In this document: piece after piece, positions 1 to 8,368 of the stretch
Position numbering within the stretch: the first letter of the stretch is position 1
How the letters are laid out: every line of letters begins with the position of its first letter
Program-made: the position numbers and the translations under genes
The notes under the pieces: generated by a model
The model's database searches: none
What the model was told of the DNA's origin: nothing
The model's input: the letters and a program-made list of their open reading frames with translations, nothing else
NCBI RefSeq assembly: GCF_009857505.1
Contig: NZ_WWCP01000001.1
Span: 124,001-188,000 of the forward strand
Source: Duganella lactea
GTDB taxonomy: Bacteria > Pseudomonadota > Gammaproteobacteria > Burkholderiales > Burkholderiaceae_D
Direction: 5' to 3'
DNA length: 64,000 nucleotides

Positions 1-1410
1 ACCTGGATCACCAACGTCAAGCTGGTGTCGCCGGAAAAACTGGACCGCATCGAGTCCGGCAGCGTCCTGATCGAGAATGAGCGCATCGTCCGCGTCGAGC
101 GCGGTGCCGATAACAGGACACCGGCCGGCGCCACCCGCGTCGATGGCCAAGGCTACTACCTGACGCCCGGCCTGATCGACTCGCATGTCCATCTGTTCGC
201 CGTGCCCGGCATGAGCTTCGAGCAATCCGAACACATGCAAGCCATGGCCGACGCTTACTTCGCGCAAATGCCGCGATCTTATCTCTACTACGGCTACACG
301 ACCGTGATCGACCTGGCCGCCGGCAGCCGCGCCTTCATCGACCGGGTCAAGGCCATGCCGCTGCACCCGGACATCTACGACTGCGGCGCGCCGCTGGTGA
401 TCGCCAATGGCTACCCGTCGGCCTTCATCGCGCCGGCAAAGCGCTTCCAGATGTTTTCCAATTTCATTTACGATGCCGCGCAGAAGGACAAGATCCCCGC
501 CCAGTACAAGCCGGAAGACTACACCGTGGCCCAAGGCGTGGCCCGCGTCAAGGCCGACCACGCCATCTGCCTGAAAACCCACTACGAGCGTGGCTTCGGC
601 AGCCAGCGCAACCTCCCGGTGATGAGCCCGGAGATGTACGCCGACGTGCGCCGGCAGGCAAAGCAGGCCGATCTGGTACTGGTCACCCACGCCAATTCAC
701 TGGAAGCGCAAACCTTCGCCGTCAACGGCGGCGCCGATGTCCTGGCGCACGGCATGTGGCACTGGGGTGCACTGAACAATTCGAAGGAGTTACCGGAAGA
801 AGTGACGACATTGCTGGACAAAGTCGTCGAAAAGAACATCGGCTACCAGCCGACGATGCAAGTGCTGTACGGTCTGCGCGCCTATGTCGATCCGGACTAC
901 CTGAACACGCCGGCACTGGCCAAACTGCTGCCGCCAGCCATGCTGGCCTGGCTGAAAACGCCGGAAGGCAACTGGTTCAAGGAAGAAGTGGCGGAAGAAG
1001 GTGAAACCGACGAGGCGGTTCGCCAGGGCATGGAAGCGCCGCTGCGCCGCCAGCGCCAGGTGGTGGCCTATTTGGCGGGCAAGAACGCGAACTTCCTGTT
1101 CGGCACCGACACGCCGTCCTCGCCAACCTACGGCAACATACCGGGCCTGAACGGCTATCTGGAGATGCAAAACCTGCGCAACGCCGGCCTGTCGCTGGCA
1201 CAAATCTTCCAGGCCGCCACCATCAACAACGCCCGGGCCTTCCATCTGGACCGGGACCTCGGCACCATCGAAGCGGGCAAAGTCGCCAACCTGCTGCTAC
1301 TGAAGGAATCGCCGCTGCAACATATCCGCGCCTACGACGCGGTCGACACGGTCTGGCTACGCGGCAAACCGGTGGCGCGGGACAGCCTGACCGCCGGGGG
1401 CGGCGACTAA
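1..1410 (+). CDS. Amidohydrolase family protein, 5' end cut by window edge
   Basis: The reading frame is open from base 1, so the true start lies upstream; the first in-frame start codon inside the window is a GTG at 25. The visible part (about 470 residues) has the metal-dependent hydrolase layout of imidazolonepropionase-like amidohydrolases. There is an HxH metal motif in DSHVHLF after a short N-terminal beta-sandwich segment. Later metal-ligand candidates are the His of LKTHYERG, the His of VTHANS and the Asp of FGTDTPSS. The C-terminus returns to the beta-sandwich (GTIEAGKVANLLLL). The substrate is unknown. The gene converges on the next one with a 4-base overlap of the ends. Confidence 0.85.
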   Translation, partial: TWITNVKLVSPEKLDRIESGSVLIENERIVRVERGADNRTPAGATRVDGQGYYLTPGLIDSHVHLFAVPGMSFEQSEHMQAMADAYFAQMPRSYLYYGYTTVIDLAAGSRAFIDRVKAMPLHPDIYDCGAPLVIANGYPSAFIAPAKRFQMFSNFIYDAAQKDKIPAQYKPEDYTVAQGVARVKADHAICLKTHYERGFGSQRNLPVMSPEMYADVRRQAKQADLVLVTHANSLEAQTFAVNGGADVLAHGMWHWGALNNSKELPEEVTTLLDKVVEKNIGYQPTMQVLYGLRAYVDPDYLNTPALAKLLPPAMLAWLKTPEGNWFKEEVAEEGETDEAVRQGMEAPLRRQRQVVAYLAGKNANFLFGTDTPSSPTYGNIPGLNGYLEMQNLRNAGLSLAQIFQAATINNARAFHLDRDLGTIEAGKVANLLLLKESPLQHIRAYDAVDTVWLRGKPVARDSLTAGGGD

Positions 1411-2360
1411 AGCGCCAGGCGGGCGCGGGCGGCGTCGTACTCGCGCTTCAGGCGCGCGACCATCTCGGCGGTGGTCGGGATGTCGTCCATCAGGCCGACG
1501 CCCTGGCCGGCGCCCCAGATGTCGCGCCAGGCTTTGGCGCTGCTGGAGCCGAAGTTCATCGCGCTCTTGTCGGCGGTCGGCAGCGCGTCCGGGTCCAGGC
1601 CGGCGGCGACGATGGACTTCTTCAAATAATTGCCGTGAACGCCGGTGAACAGATTGGAATACACGATATCGGCCGCCGTCGATTCGACGATCGCCTCGCG
1701 GTAGTCGTCGCTGACGTTGGATTCCTGCGTCGCCAGCCAGCGCGAGCCGATATACGCGAAGTCGGCGCCCATGGCCTGGGCCGCCAGCACGGCGTCGCCG
1801 GTGGCGATCGAGCCGGACAGCGCGATCGGGCCCTGGAAGAATTTGCGCACCTCGCCCACCAGCGCGAACGGCGACAGCGGGCCCGCATGGCCGCCGGCGC
1901 CGGCCGCCACCAGGATCAGGCCGTCCACGCCCGCTTCCAGCGCTTTTTCCGCGTGACGGATGGAAATCACGTCGTGCAGCACGATGCCGCCATAGCTGTG
2001 GATGGCGTCCAGCATCTCTTTCGGCGGCGCGCGCAGCGAGGAAATGATGATCGGAATCTGGTGCTTCACGCACACTTCCACGTCATGCGCCAGGCGGTCG
2101 TTCGACTGGTGCACGATCTGGTTGACGGCGATCGGGCCGACCCGCTGGTCCGGGTTGGCGGCCTGATAGTCGGCCAGCTCCTTCTGCAGATCGGTCAGCC
2201 ACACGTCCAGCAACTCGGCCGGACGCGCGTTCAGCGCCGGGAACGAGCCGACGATGCCGGCCTTGCACTGGGCCGCCACCAGCTTGGGACCGCTGGCGAT
2301 AAACATCGGGGAGGCGATGACGGGAAGAGTGAGGTTTTGCAGGACTGCAGGCAAGGCCAT
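1407..2360 (-). CDS. Nitronate monooxygenase / 2-nitropropane dioxygenase-like flavoprotein
   Basis: A 317-residue TIM-barrel flavoprotein of the NMO family. The N-terminus has the family's substrate loop (PVIASPMFIASGPKL). The GAGGHAGP segment carries the conserved catalytic-type His, and the ALSGSIATGD and GADFAYIGSRW segments match the FMN-phosphate-binding part. Members oxidise alkyl nitronates such as propionate 3-nitronate, but many are of unknown substrate. It appears monocistronic, and its promoter must lie in the roughly 100-base gap to the hydrolase gene upstream. A second, divergent NMO paralogue lies at 52181-53218. Confidence 0.88.
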   Translation of the reverse strand: MALPAVLQNLTLPVIASPMFIASGPKLVAAQCKAGIVGSFPALNARPAELLDVWLTDLQKELADYQAANPDQRVGPIAVNQIVHQSNDRLAHDVEVCVKHQIPIIISSLRAPPKEMLDAIHSYGGIVLHDVISIRHAEKALEAGVDGLILVAAGAGGHAGPLSPFALVGEVRKFFQGPIALSGSIATGDAVLAAQAMGADFAYIGSRWLATQESNVSDDYREAIVESTAADIVYSNLFTGVHGNYLKKSIVAAGLDPDALPTADKSAMNFGSSSAKAWRDIWGAGQGVGLMDDIPTTAEMVARLKREYDAARARLAL

Positions 2361-2458
2361 GGCGTGCTCGCTGACGTGAGTTGATCGGGTCGAACGATTA
2401 TAGATCGAAAATAGTACGACCGTGCCGCAAATAGACCTCGCCCTCTACATTTGCCTTA

Positions 2459-3157
2459 TCACAAGCTTTCCGCCGCGTGCAGGATGAAATCGGCCACCCG
2501 CCGCGGCTGCGACTGCAGCGACATGTGGCTGGATTTCAACACCACCGTCCCGGCCTTGATCTGGACCGCCAGCTTGCGCTGCACCGCGAACGGCAGCGCC
2601 TGATCGTTCTCGGTCATCAGATACCAGCTCGGCTTGTCGTGCCAGGCGGCGCGCGAGATGGTATCGCGGAAAGCGCTGGCGGCGATCGGCTGTTGCGTCG
2701 CGGCCAGCAGCGCCACCGTCGCGGCGGGCACGTCCGCCGCCATGACCTTTTGGTAGGCGGCCGGATCGTCCAGCCAGATGCGGCCGTCGGCGTCCGGCGC
2801 CAGGCCGGTCATCGGTGCGCCGAGCCGGTCCAGTAGGCCCGCCACCGATTCGCCGCTGTCCGGCACCAGCGCCGACAGGTAGACCAGCCCGCGCACCTGG
2901 GGCAGGTTGCCCGCCTCGGTCACCACCGCCCCACCCCACGAGTGTCCGACCAGCAGCACCTTGCCCGGCTGGCGCTCGACCACCGCGCGCGTGGCGGCCA
3001 CATCGTCCGCCAGCGAGGTCAGCGGGTTCTGCACGGCGGCGACATGACAGCCGCGATCCTGCAACGCCGCGATCACCGGCGACCAGCTGGCGCCGTCAGC
3101 GAAGGCGCCGTGCACCAGCACGATGCTGACGGCGGCGCACACCGCCGCGACCGTCAT
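2459..3157 (-). CDS. Alpha/beta hydrolase
   Basis: A 232-residue alpha/beta-hydrolase. HGAF near the N-terminus would form the oxyanion region and LVGHSWGGAV is the nucleophile elbow (catalytic Ser). A C-terminal His is visible in LKSSHMSL. It resembles short esterases annotated as salicylate-esterase-like or pyrethroid-hydrolase-like proteins. The N-terminal hydrophobic stretch overlaps the first beta-strand, so it is probably not a signal peptide. The start overlaps the stop of the azoreductase gene by 4 bases (ATGA), indicating one translationally coupled operon. The substrate cannot be told from sequence. Confidence 0.85.
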   Translation of the reverse strand: MTVAAVCAAVSIVLVHGAFADGASWSPVIAALQDRGCHVAAVQNPLTSLADDVAATRAVVERQPGKVLLVGHSWGGAVVTEAGNLPQVRGLVYLSALVPDSGESVAGLLDRLGAPMTGLAPDADGRIWLDDPAAYQKVMAADVPAATVALLAATQQPIAASAFRDTISRAAWHDKPSWYLMTENDQALPFAVQRKLAVQIKAGTVVLKSSHMSLQSQPRRVADFILHAAESL

Positions 3158-3789
3158 ACGGCCCCCTGCGCCGTCAGCGCGGCCACCACGTCGGGCACGC
3201 CGTCGAGCGCGGCGCGGATCGACTGGCTGCGCAGCTCCGGCCCCTTGGACAGCAACTCGGCGCGCAGGATGTTAAAGCGCTTGATGCCGAGAAAGCCGAA
3301 ATAGGCGCGGGTGTAGGTCTCATGGAAATCCATCGCCGCCGCCGGCCCCGAGGTGTAGCCGCCGCCACGCGTGGACGCCATGATCACTTGTTGATCGCCG
3401 GCGATGCCGACCGGGCCGGCCGCCGTGTACTGGAACGTCCGGCCCGGCTGCGCCAGCCGGTCGAACCACGCCTTCAACTGGCTGGGCACCGAGAAGTTGT
3501 ACATTGGCACACCCAGCACGATGACATCGCTGGTCAGCAATTCGGTGACCAGCGTTTCCGACAGCGCATGCTCGGCCTTGTCGGCAGCGCTGAAATGTTC
3601 GATGCCGCTGGGACGGAAGCCGGCCGCGATCACCGCGTCCATGTGCGCCACCGGCTGCGCCGCCAGGTCGCGATACACATAGCCGGCGTCCGGATAACGG
3701 TCGCGCAGCTCGGCGGCGATCGCCGCGCTCAGGGTACGGGAGACGGAGGCGTCGCCAAAGATGCTGGTATCGATGTGAAGGATTTGCAT
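3154..3789 (-). CDS. azoR: FMN-dependent NADH-azoreductase
   Basis: A 211-residue flavodoxin-fold quinone/azo reductase. It begins MQILHIDTSIFGDASVSRTL (FMN phosphate loop) and contains VPMYNFSVPSQLKAWFD and a Gly-rich STRGGGY segment, both typical of AzoR. I chose the ATG at 3787-3789 because AGGAGA lies about six bases upstream; a longer frame to 3843 has no family similarity. Function in the family is two-electron reduction of quinones and azo dyes with NADH. It is the first gene of an operon with the overlapping hydrolase and is divergent from a LysR gene, its likely regulator. Confidence 0.92.
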   Translation of the reverse strand: MQILHIDTSIFGDASVSRTLSAAIAAELRDRYPDAGYVYRDLAAQPVAHMDAVIAAGFRPSGIEHFSAADKAEHALSETLVTELLTSDVIVLGVPMYNFSVPSQLKAWFDRLAQPGRTFQYTAAGPVGIAGDQQVIMASTRGGGYTSGPAAAMDFHETYTRAYFGFLGIKRFNILRAELLSKGPELRSQSIRAALDGVPDVVAALTAQGAV

Positions 3790-3831
3790 GATGTTCTCCT
3801 GAAAGAAAGTACATGCAGCATATGCCGGCGA

Positions 3832-3886
3832 CATTGTCCGCACCAGCCGTTAAAATAGATCAGTTCGTTCTACCGATGGGACAATG
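3832..3886. promoter_or_regulatory. Inverted repeat in azoR-lysR divergent region
   Basis: CATTGTCC at 3832-3839 and GGACAATG at 3879-3886 are perfect 8-base inverted arms about 39 bases apart, lying between the divergent azoR and lysR starts. The right arm covers the lysR start codon. This could be a LysR-type autoregulatory/activation operator pair. That is an inference from position and symmetry only. Confidence 0.35.
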
Positions 3887-4807
3887 ATGGAAGACTTCAA
3901 CGATCTGGCCTTTTTTGCCGCCGTGGTCACGCACGGCAGCTTTTCCGGCGCCGCCCGCGCGCTGGGCATTCCGAAATCGCGTGTCAGCCGCCGCATTGCC
4001 GAGCTGGAGCAGCGGCTGGGCGTACGGCTGTTGCAGCGCTCCACCCGGGCCATGCGCGTGACCGATGTCGGCTCGGCGTTTTTTGCCCATTGCGAAGCGA
4101 TGACCCAATCCGCCCGCGCCGCGATGGAGGTGGCCGAACAGGCCGGCGAGCGGCCGGCCGGCCGCGTGCGCGTCAGTTCGCCGGCCGGGGTGGCCCACCT
4201 GTTCCTGGCGCCGCTGCTGCCGCGCTTCCTGTGCGCGCATCCGGATGTCCGGCTGGAGCTGGAGCTGACCAACCGCCGCGTGGACGTCATCGGCGAGGGC
4301 TTCGACGTGGCCATGCGCATCCGCACCACGCTCGACGACTCGGAACTGGTGGTGCGCACCTTTGGCGTCAGCGACCAGGTGCTGGTCGCCAGTCCGGCCT
4401 TCATCGCCGCGCACGGCCCGTTTGCCGACGTCGGCGCGCTGCGCAACCTGCCCGGCCTGGGCAAGGGCGGCCAGGACGGTGAGGCGCCGCGCTGGCGCCT
4501 CACCGGTCCCGGCGACGAGATCGTGGAAATCGATTATCTGCCGGCGCTGGTGGTGGACGATGTCGAGCTGCTGACCATCGCCGCCGCCGGCGGCGCCGGC
4601 ATCGCGCTGGTGCCGTTCAATGCCTGCGCCGAGGCCATCGCGTCGGGACAGTTGAGTATGCTGTTCCCCGAGTACCGCGCCGGCTCGCACCAGCTGCACG
4701 CGGTGTACGCGTCACGCCGCGGGCTGTTGCCGGCGGTCCGCGCCTTCATCGAATTCCTGGCGGCCGAGCTGCCGGAGACCATGCGCAGTCAGCGCATCAC
4801 ACGTTAA
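3884..4807 (+). CDS. LysR-family transcriptional regulator
   Basis: A 307-residue LysR protein. The N-terminal winged helix-turn-helix is LAFFAAVVTHGSFSGAARAL followed by SRRIAELEQRLGVRLLQR, and the C-terminal effector-binding domain contains the GFDVAMRI motif. It belongs to the DsdC/CrgA-like subgroup often found beside oxidoreductases. Divergent from azoR, so it probably controls the azoR-hydrolase operon, perhaps in response to quinones. A second ATG follows immediately. The 3' end overlaps the convergent MBL gene by 11 bases. Confidence 0.92.
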   Translation: MMEDFNDLAFFAAVVTHGSFSGAARALGIPKSRVSRRIAELEQRLGVRLLQRSTRAMRVTDVGSAFFAHCEAMTQSARAAMEVAEQAGERPAGRVRVSSPAGVAHLFLAPLLPRFLCAHPDVRLELELTNRRVDVIGEGFDVAMRIRTTLDDSELVVRTFGVSDQVLVASPAFIAAHGPFADVGALRNLPGLGKGGQDGEAPRWRLTGPGDEIVEIDYLPALVVDDVELLTIAAAGGAGIALVPFNACAEAIASGQLSMLFPEYRAGSHQLHAVYASRRGLLPAVRAFIEFLAAELPETMRSQRITR

Positions 4808-5705
4808 GTAAGTACTCACCTTTCACGCGTGCCGCCGCCGCGCGCACCAGCTGCTGTACCGCCCACCGGCCGAGCGCGTCCGGCGGCTGCTTCAGGTAGT
4901 GGTTGTTGGCGGCCGCAAACACCGGCATCGCGGTCAGCAACCCCGGCACATCGGCCAGGGCGATGCGCTGGCGCTCCAGCAGCAGGAACTTGAGCAGCAC
5001 CTTCAGCGCGTTCTGCGCGTTGCGCAGCGGATCGGCGGCCAGATAGTCCAGCCGCGAACGGGCGCGGGCCAGCGCGCCGGCCACATCGGTGAACGGCGCG
5101 CCATGGCCGGGGATCACCACCGCCACGTCCAGCCCGGCGATCAGGTCCAGCGTGGCGCGCGCCTCGGCGAAACCGGACTGGCCGTCCAGCTCGGGAAAGA
5201 TCACGCCGAAGCCGTTTTCCCACAAGGCGTCGGCGGAGATCAGCACCTTGGCTTCCGGACAGTAAAAAATCAGCGCATGCGGATCGTGGCCGGGCGCCGC
5301 CAGCGCCTGCCACGCCATGTCGGCCAGCCGCAGCACGTCACCGGGCGACACGGTGGCGTCGAAGGTAAAACGGTCGCAGCGCTGGCCGGTGGCCTTGAAG
5401 CTGAGCGCATCCTCGTCCCAGTGCCGCACCTTGTCGGCCTCGGCCACCGGGATCGCGGTGCGGCAGCCGAAATGCGCCTGCAGCATGGCGTTGCCGCCGC
5501 AATGGTCGGAATGCAGATGCGTGTTGAGGATCTGGTCCAGATGGCGGCCATGCAACACCTGGCGCACCAGCGCCAGCGTCTGCGGCGCGTGGCTGACGTA
5601 GCCGGTATCGATGATCGCCGTATCGTGGCGGCCCAGCAGCATGATATTGTTGGAGGAGAGCCAACCACGCTGCAGCACCTGGATCGCCTCCGGCAGCAAA
5701 CTCAT
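4797..5705 (-). CDS. MBL-fold metallo-hydrolase
   Basis: A 302-residue metallo-beta-lactamase-fold hydrolase. The HxHxDH dizinc motif is in THLHSDHCGG (about residues 62-70), with further ligands in APGHDPHA and VVIPGHGAPF. The start at 5705 is preferred: GAGGAA precedes it, and its ATGA overlaps the stop of the DUF1289 gene, implying translational coupling. The sequence resembles the general glyoxalase-II/RNase-Z-like hydrolase group. The substrate is unknown. Confidence 0.88.
   Translation of the reverse strand: MSLLPEAIQVLQRGWLSSNNIMLLGRHDTAIIDTGYVSHAPQTLALVRQVLHGRHLDQILNTHLHSDHCGGNAMLQAHFGCRTAIPVAEADKVRHWDEDALSFKATGQRCDRFTFDATVSPGDVLRLADMAWQALAAPGHDPHALIFYCPEAKVLISADALWENGFGVIFPELDGQSGFAEARATLDLIAGLDVAVVIPGHGAPFTDVAGALARARSRLDYLAADPLRNAQNALKVLLKFLLLERQRIALADVPGLLTAMPVFAAANNHYLKQPPDALGRWAVQQLVRAAAARVKGEYLLNV
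4808..4819. promoter_or_regulatory. SlmA-binding-site-like palindrome
   Basis: GTAAGTACTCAC differs at one base from the E. coli SlmA consensus GTGAGTACTCAC. It lies just after the lysR stop, within the last codons of the MBL gene. Because it overlaps coding sequence, a chance match is possible. Confidence 0.3.
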
Positions 5706-5917
5706 CTTTCCTCGTCGTCGCAACGGCGGGTGGCGCGCCGCCGCGGCAGCTCGGCCCAGACGGCGCGTTTGTACTCATCGTCGGCCTGGCCCCAGGCGAT
5801 GATTTCCTCGATGCTGCGCAGGCAGCCCATGCAGTAACGCCGCTCCAGGTCCATCTTGCACAGGCTGACACAAGGCGAGGGGACCGGCGAGGGGCTTATG
5901 TTGTTTACTTCACTCAT
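5702..5917 (-). CDS. DUF1289 small Cys-rich protein
   Basis: A 71-residue protein with the DUF1289 pattern: SPCVSLCKMD followed by RYCMGCLRSIEEI, giving four cysteines that could hold a metal, then a Trp-containing helix (EIIAWGQADDEYKR). The family is widespread in proteobacteria and is usually called a putative Fe-S or zinc protein, without proven function. It is the first gene of a two-gene operon with the overlapping MBL hydrolase. Confidence 0.85.
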   Translation of the reverse strand: MSEVNNISPSPVPSPCVSLCKMDLERRYCMGCLRSIEEIIAWGQADDEYKRAVWAELPRRRATRRCDDEER

Positions 5918-6005
5918 GGCTGCATTATGCCGCGAAGCCGCTTGACCGGGGGCGGCATCAGCGTAGACTCACCATCCATATAGATGGCAAATGGATGGAG
6001 ACACC

Positions 6006-6419
6006 GTGGCCAAGCAAGAAATCAAGCTGAAGATTGCCGAATCAGAAAAAATCACCATCAATCTCGGTCCGATCGACCTAGGACAGATTGATCTGCTGGT
6101 GCAGGAAGGGTTTTACTCCAACCGTACCGATCTGATACGCACGGCGATCCGCAATCAGCTGAACCAGCACGCCGAGGTGGTCAAGCAGACCGTGGCGCGC
6201 AAGAGTCTGGTATTGGGGATGCAACATTTCTCGCGCGCCGATCTGGAAGCCAGCCAGGCGGCGGGCGAGCGGCTGCAAATCCAGGTACTGGGCCTGGCCA
6301 GCATCGCCAGCGACGTCTCGGTCGAACTGGCGCTGGCCACCATCGAATCAATCTTTGTACTCGGCTCGCTGCACGCCAGCGCTGTCCTCAAGACCGCGCT
6401 GGCACAACGCATCCACTAA
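6006..6419 (+). CDS. Ribbon-helix-helix (CopG-like) protein
   Basis: About 137 residues. The N-terminal part (EKITINLGPIDLGQIDLLVQ then SNRTDLIRTAIRNQL) has the strand-helix-helix look of CopG/MetJ-type DNA-binding proteins; the C-terminal half is an extra helical domain of unknown role. I prefer the GTG at 6006 because GGAG sits six bases upstream; an in-frame ATG at 5991 has no ribosome-binding site. It ends 8 bases before the PHB-esterase gene, so the two are co-transcribed and it may regulate that gene. DNA binding is inferred. Confidence 0.75.
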   Translation: MAKQEIKLKIAESEKITINLGPIDLGQIDLLVQEGFYSNRTDLIRTAIRNQLNQHAEVVKQTVARKSLVLGMQHFSRADLEASQAAGERLQIQVLGLASIASDVSVELALATIESIFVLGSLHASAVLKTALAQRIH

Positions 6420-6427
6420 GGAGTGCC

Positions 6428-7594
6428 ATGAAACTGAATATTCTCAACCAGATGCGCGAGGCTGCGCGACAGATGTTGAACAAGGCCGCGCCGCCGCAAC
6501 GCCCGGCCATGCGCGACATTAATCCACCGCCGGGGGCGGCGCCAACCGCCACCGAAGCGGCGCCGGCGCAAGCGCAGGAGCAAGCCCAGGCCCAGGCCAC
6601 GCGCGCCAACATCAATCCGGCCACCCACCCGGCCGAATACGCGCAGGACATCCTGAACCGCATGGGCATCAAGCTCGACCTGCAAGCCAATCTGGACCGC
6701 GCCATCGATATCGGCTCGGTGCTGCATCCGGCGCCGGCCCAGCCGCTGCCGGCGGGAGCGCAGTTCGTCATGGGCAGTTACAGCAACCATGCGGGCACGC
6801 GCAATTACAAGCTGTACATTCCGTCCAGCTACCACGGCCAGGCGGTGCCGCTGCTGGTGATGCTGCACGGCTGCACACAGAATCCGGATGACTTCGCCAC
6901 CGGCACGCAGATGAATCAGCTGGCCGAGGAAATGGGCTGGCTGGTGGTGTACCCGGAGCAGACCGCGCAGGCCAACCACTCCAAATGCTGGAACTGGTTC
7001 AACGCGATCGACCAGCAGCGCGGACAGGGCGAGCCGTCCATCATCGCCGGCATCGCGCGGCAGATCATCGACGAATATCCGGTCAATGAGCGGCAGGTGT
7101 ATGTGGCGGGCTTGTCGGCCGGTGGCGCGATGGCGGTGATTGCCGGCACGCTGTATCCGGAATTGTTCGCGGCGGTGGGCGTGCATTCGGGCTTGCCGTT
7201 TGCGTCGGCGCAGGATTTGCCGTCGGCGCTGTCGGCGATGAAGCGCGGCGTCCATCACGCGCCCAAGGCGGGCAACGGTTCGCAGCCCATCATCGTGTTC
7301 CATGGCGACGGCGATACCACGGTGAATCCGCGCAATGGCGAGCAGGTGATGGAGCAGCGCCTGCATCATCATCGCGGCGCGCGGCCGCGGGTGCAGTCGG
7401 GCGCGGTGCCGAATGGTCATCGCTACACGCAGACCACGCACACCACGGCGGACGGCACGCCAGTGGGCGAACATTGGGTGGTGCACGGCGCCGGCCACGC
7501 CTGGTCCGGCGGCAGCGCGCTCGGCACCTACACCGACGCCAAAGGCCCGGACGCCAGCCGCGAAATGCTGCGCTTCTTCCGCACGGTGAGCTGA
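6428..7594 (+). CDS. PHB depolymerase family esterase (type 1 catalytic domain)
   Basis: A 388-residue alpha/beta hydrolase of the extracellular-type-1 short-chain PHA depolymerase family. The oxyanion segment LHGCTQNPDDFA precedes the lipase box GLSAGGAM, which is the type 1 order. An Asp (HGDGDTTVNP) and a late His (GAGHAWSGG) complete the likely triad. There is no signal peptide: the N-terminus is amphipathic and followed by a Pro/Ala/Gln-rich linker of about 60 residues, so the protein may be cytoplasmic or leave by another route. A good AAGGAG site precedes the ATG. It may hydrolyse PHB or other esters (the family includes feruloyl-esterase-like members). Confidence 0.85.
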   Translation: MKLNILNQMREAARQMLNKAAPPQRPAMRDINPPPGAAPTATEAAPAQAQEQAQAQATRANINPATHPAEYAQDILNRMGIKLDLQANLDRAIDIGSVLHPAPAQPLPAGAQFVMGSYSNHAGTRNYKLYIPSSYHGQAVPLLVMLHGCTQNPDDFATGTQMNQLAEEMGWLVVYPEQTAQANHSKCWNWFNAIDQQRGQGEPSIIAGIARQIIDEYPVNERQVYVAGLSAGGAMAVIAGTLYPELFAAVGVHSGLPFASAQDLPSALSAMKRGVHHAPKAGNGSQPIIVFHGDGDTTVNPRNGEQVMEQRLHHHRGARPRVQSGAVPNGHRYTQTTHTTADGTPVGEHWVVHGAGHAWSGGSALGTYTDAKGPDASREMLRFFRTVS

Positions 7595-8029
7595 TCAGAT
7601 AGCGCCGCTCACCCGCAGGATCAAGCCGACCATGGTGACCAGATTGGTGATCGTCAGGCCGGCTACCCAGTACACCAGCCTGTCGATGCGGTTGTTCACC
7701 TGGTCAATCCGCTTGTTCACCTGGTCGATCCGGTTGTCCACCTGGTCGATACGCTTGTCCAGACGCTCCGCCACGCGCTCCTGCCGATCGATCAGATAGC
7801 GCTGGACGTCATCGAGCTTGTCATGCAGGGAGGCGAATCCGGCCAGCATGGCCTGATGATGTGCTTCTTGCGTACGCTGCAAGTTTTCCTGCGCGCGCCT
7901 CAAGTCAAGCAGCGCGCCGGTGACGTGGTCCATTTGGGTCTCCAGCCGCACGATGCGGACGATGTGGTCATCGTCCGCCGCGCCACCTGGCTTGTCAAGC
8001 GAGGGCGGGTTCATTTTCAGCGCACCCAT
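7595..8029 (-). CDS. Coiled-coil membrane-anchored protein with heptad repeats
   Basis: A 144-residue protein of unknown function. The middle is a long coiled coil, ending in four near-identical heptads of the type RIDQVNN/K, followed by one C-terminal membrane helix (YWVAGLTITNLVTMVGLIL). This gives a tail-anchored topology with the coiled coil in the cytoplasm. An in-frame ATG at 8014 is an alternative start; neither has a clear ribosome-binding site. It lies 6 bases after the CWC gene, probably in one operon, and abuts the convergent esterase gene. Confidence 0.7.
   Translation of the reverse strand: MGALKMNPPSLDKPGGAADDDHIVRIVRLETQMDHVTGALLDLRRAQENLQRTQEAHHQAMLAGFASLHDKLDDVQRYLIDRQERVAERLDKRIDQVDNRIDQVNKRIDQVNNRIDRLVYWVAGLTITNLVTMVGLILRVSGAI
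7676..7762. repeat. 21-base tandem repeats encoding coiled-coil heptads
   Basis: About four imperfect 21-base units (core ACCTGGTCGATCCG on the plus strand) sit in tandem within the coiled-coil gene. Each encodes one heptad (RIDQVNN-like). Such an array can change copy number by slippage without frameshift. Confidence 0.7.
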
Positions 8030-8035
8030 CGAGGG

Positions 8036-8254
8036 TTATGCGCTATTGTCGGGCGGGGTATGGGCCGGGGTTTGAGGATGATCAATGATGTGCCGCCGCA
8101 GACACGCCGGGCACCAGCAACTGGCGCCGGGTACGGACGGAACCGGCAGCGATGGCGGCAAAAAAGTGCACCAGCACGGCTCGGCCGGAGCGGCTGGATC
8201 GGCGTCCTTCATGGCGCAGGAGAACTGCGCGCCGCAGCGGGAACAGGTGCTCAT
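8036..8254 (-). CDS. Cysteine-rich CWC family protein
   Basis: A 72-residue protein with the CWC family pattern: CSRCGAQFSC at the N-terminus, a central CWC, then CWCPACL. These cysteine pairs probably bind zinc. Function is unknown across the family. It is the first gene of a small operon with the coiled-coil membrane protein, and is divergent from argB. Confidence 0.8.
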   Translation of the reverse strand: MSTCSRCGAQFSCAMKDADPAAPAEPCWCTFLPPSLPVPSVPGASCWCPACLRRHIIDHPQTPAHTPPDNSA

Positions 8255-8300
8255 CGGCCCAGCCTAGCGGAGCTTGCGGGAAATTACAACAGGATGGCCC

Positions 8301-8306
8301 TATAAT
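8301..8306 (+). promoter_or_regulatory. Likely -10 element of the argB promoter
   Basis: A perfect TATAAT lies 63 bases upstream of the argB start. No good -35 hexamer stands at 16-18 bases: TTGCGG at 8274-8279 is 21 bases away. The -10 call is reasonable, the full promoter uncertain. Confidence 0.5.
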
Positions 8307-8368
8307 GCGTGCTTGAGTGCAGCCGCAGGCTGTAAAATTGCGCCCAAATTCTATCTACCGGAATCGCC

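Noticed and set aside
8274..8306. TTGCGG...TATAAT as a full argB promoter
   Set aside because: The spacing of 21 bases is too long for sigma-70, so only the -10 element was kept.
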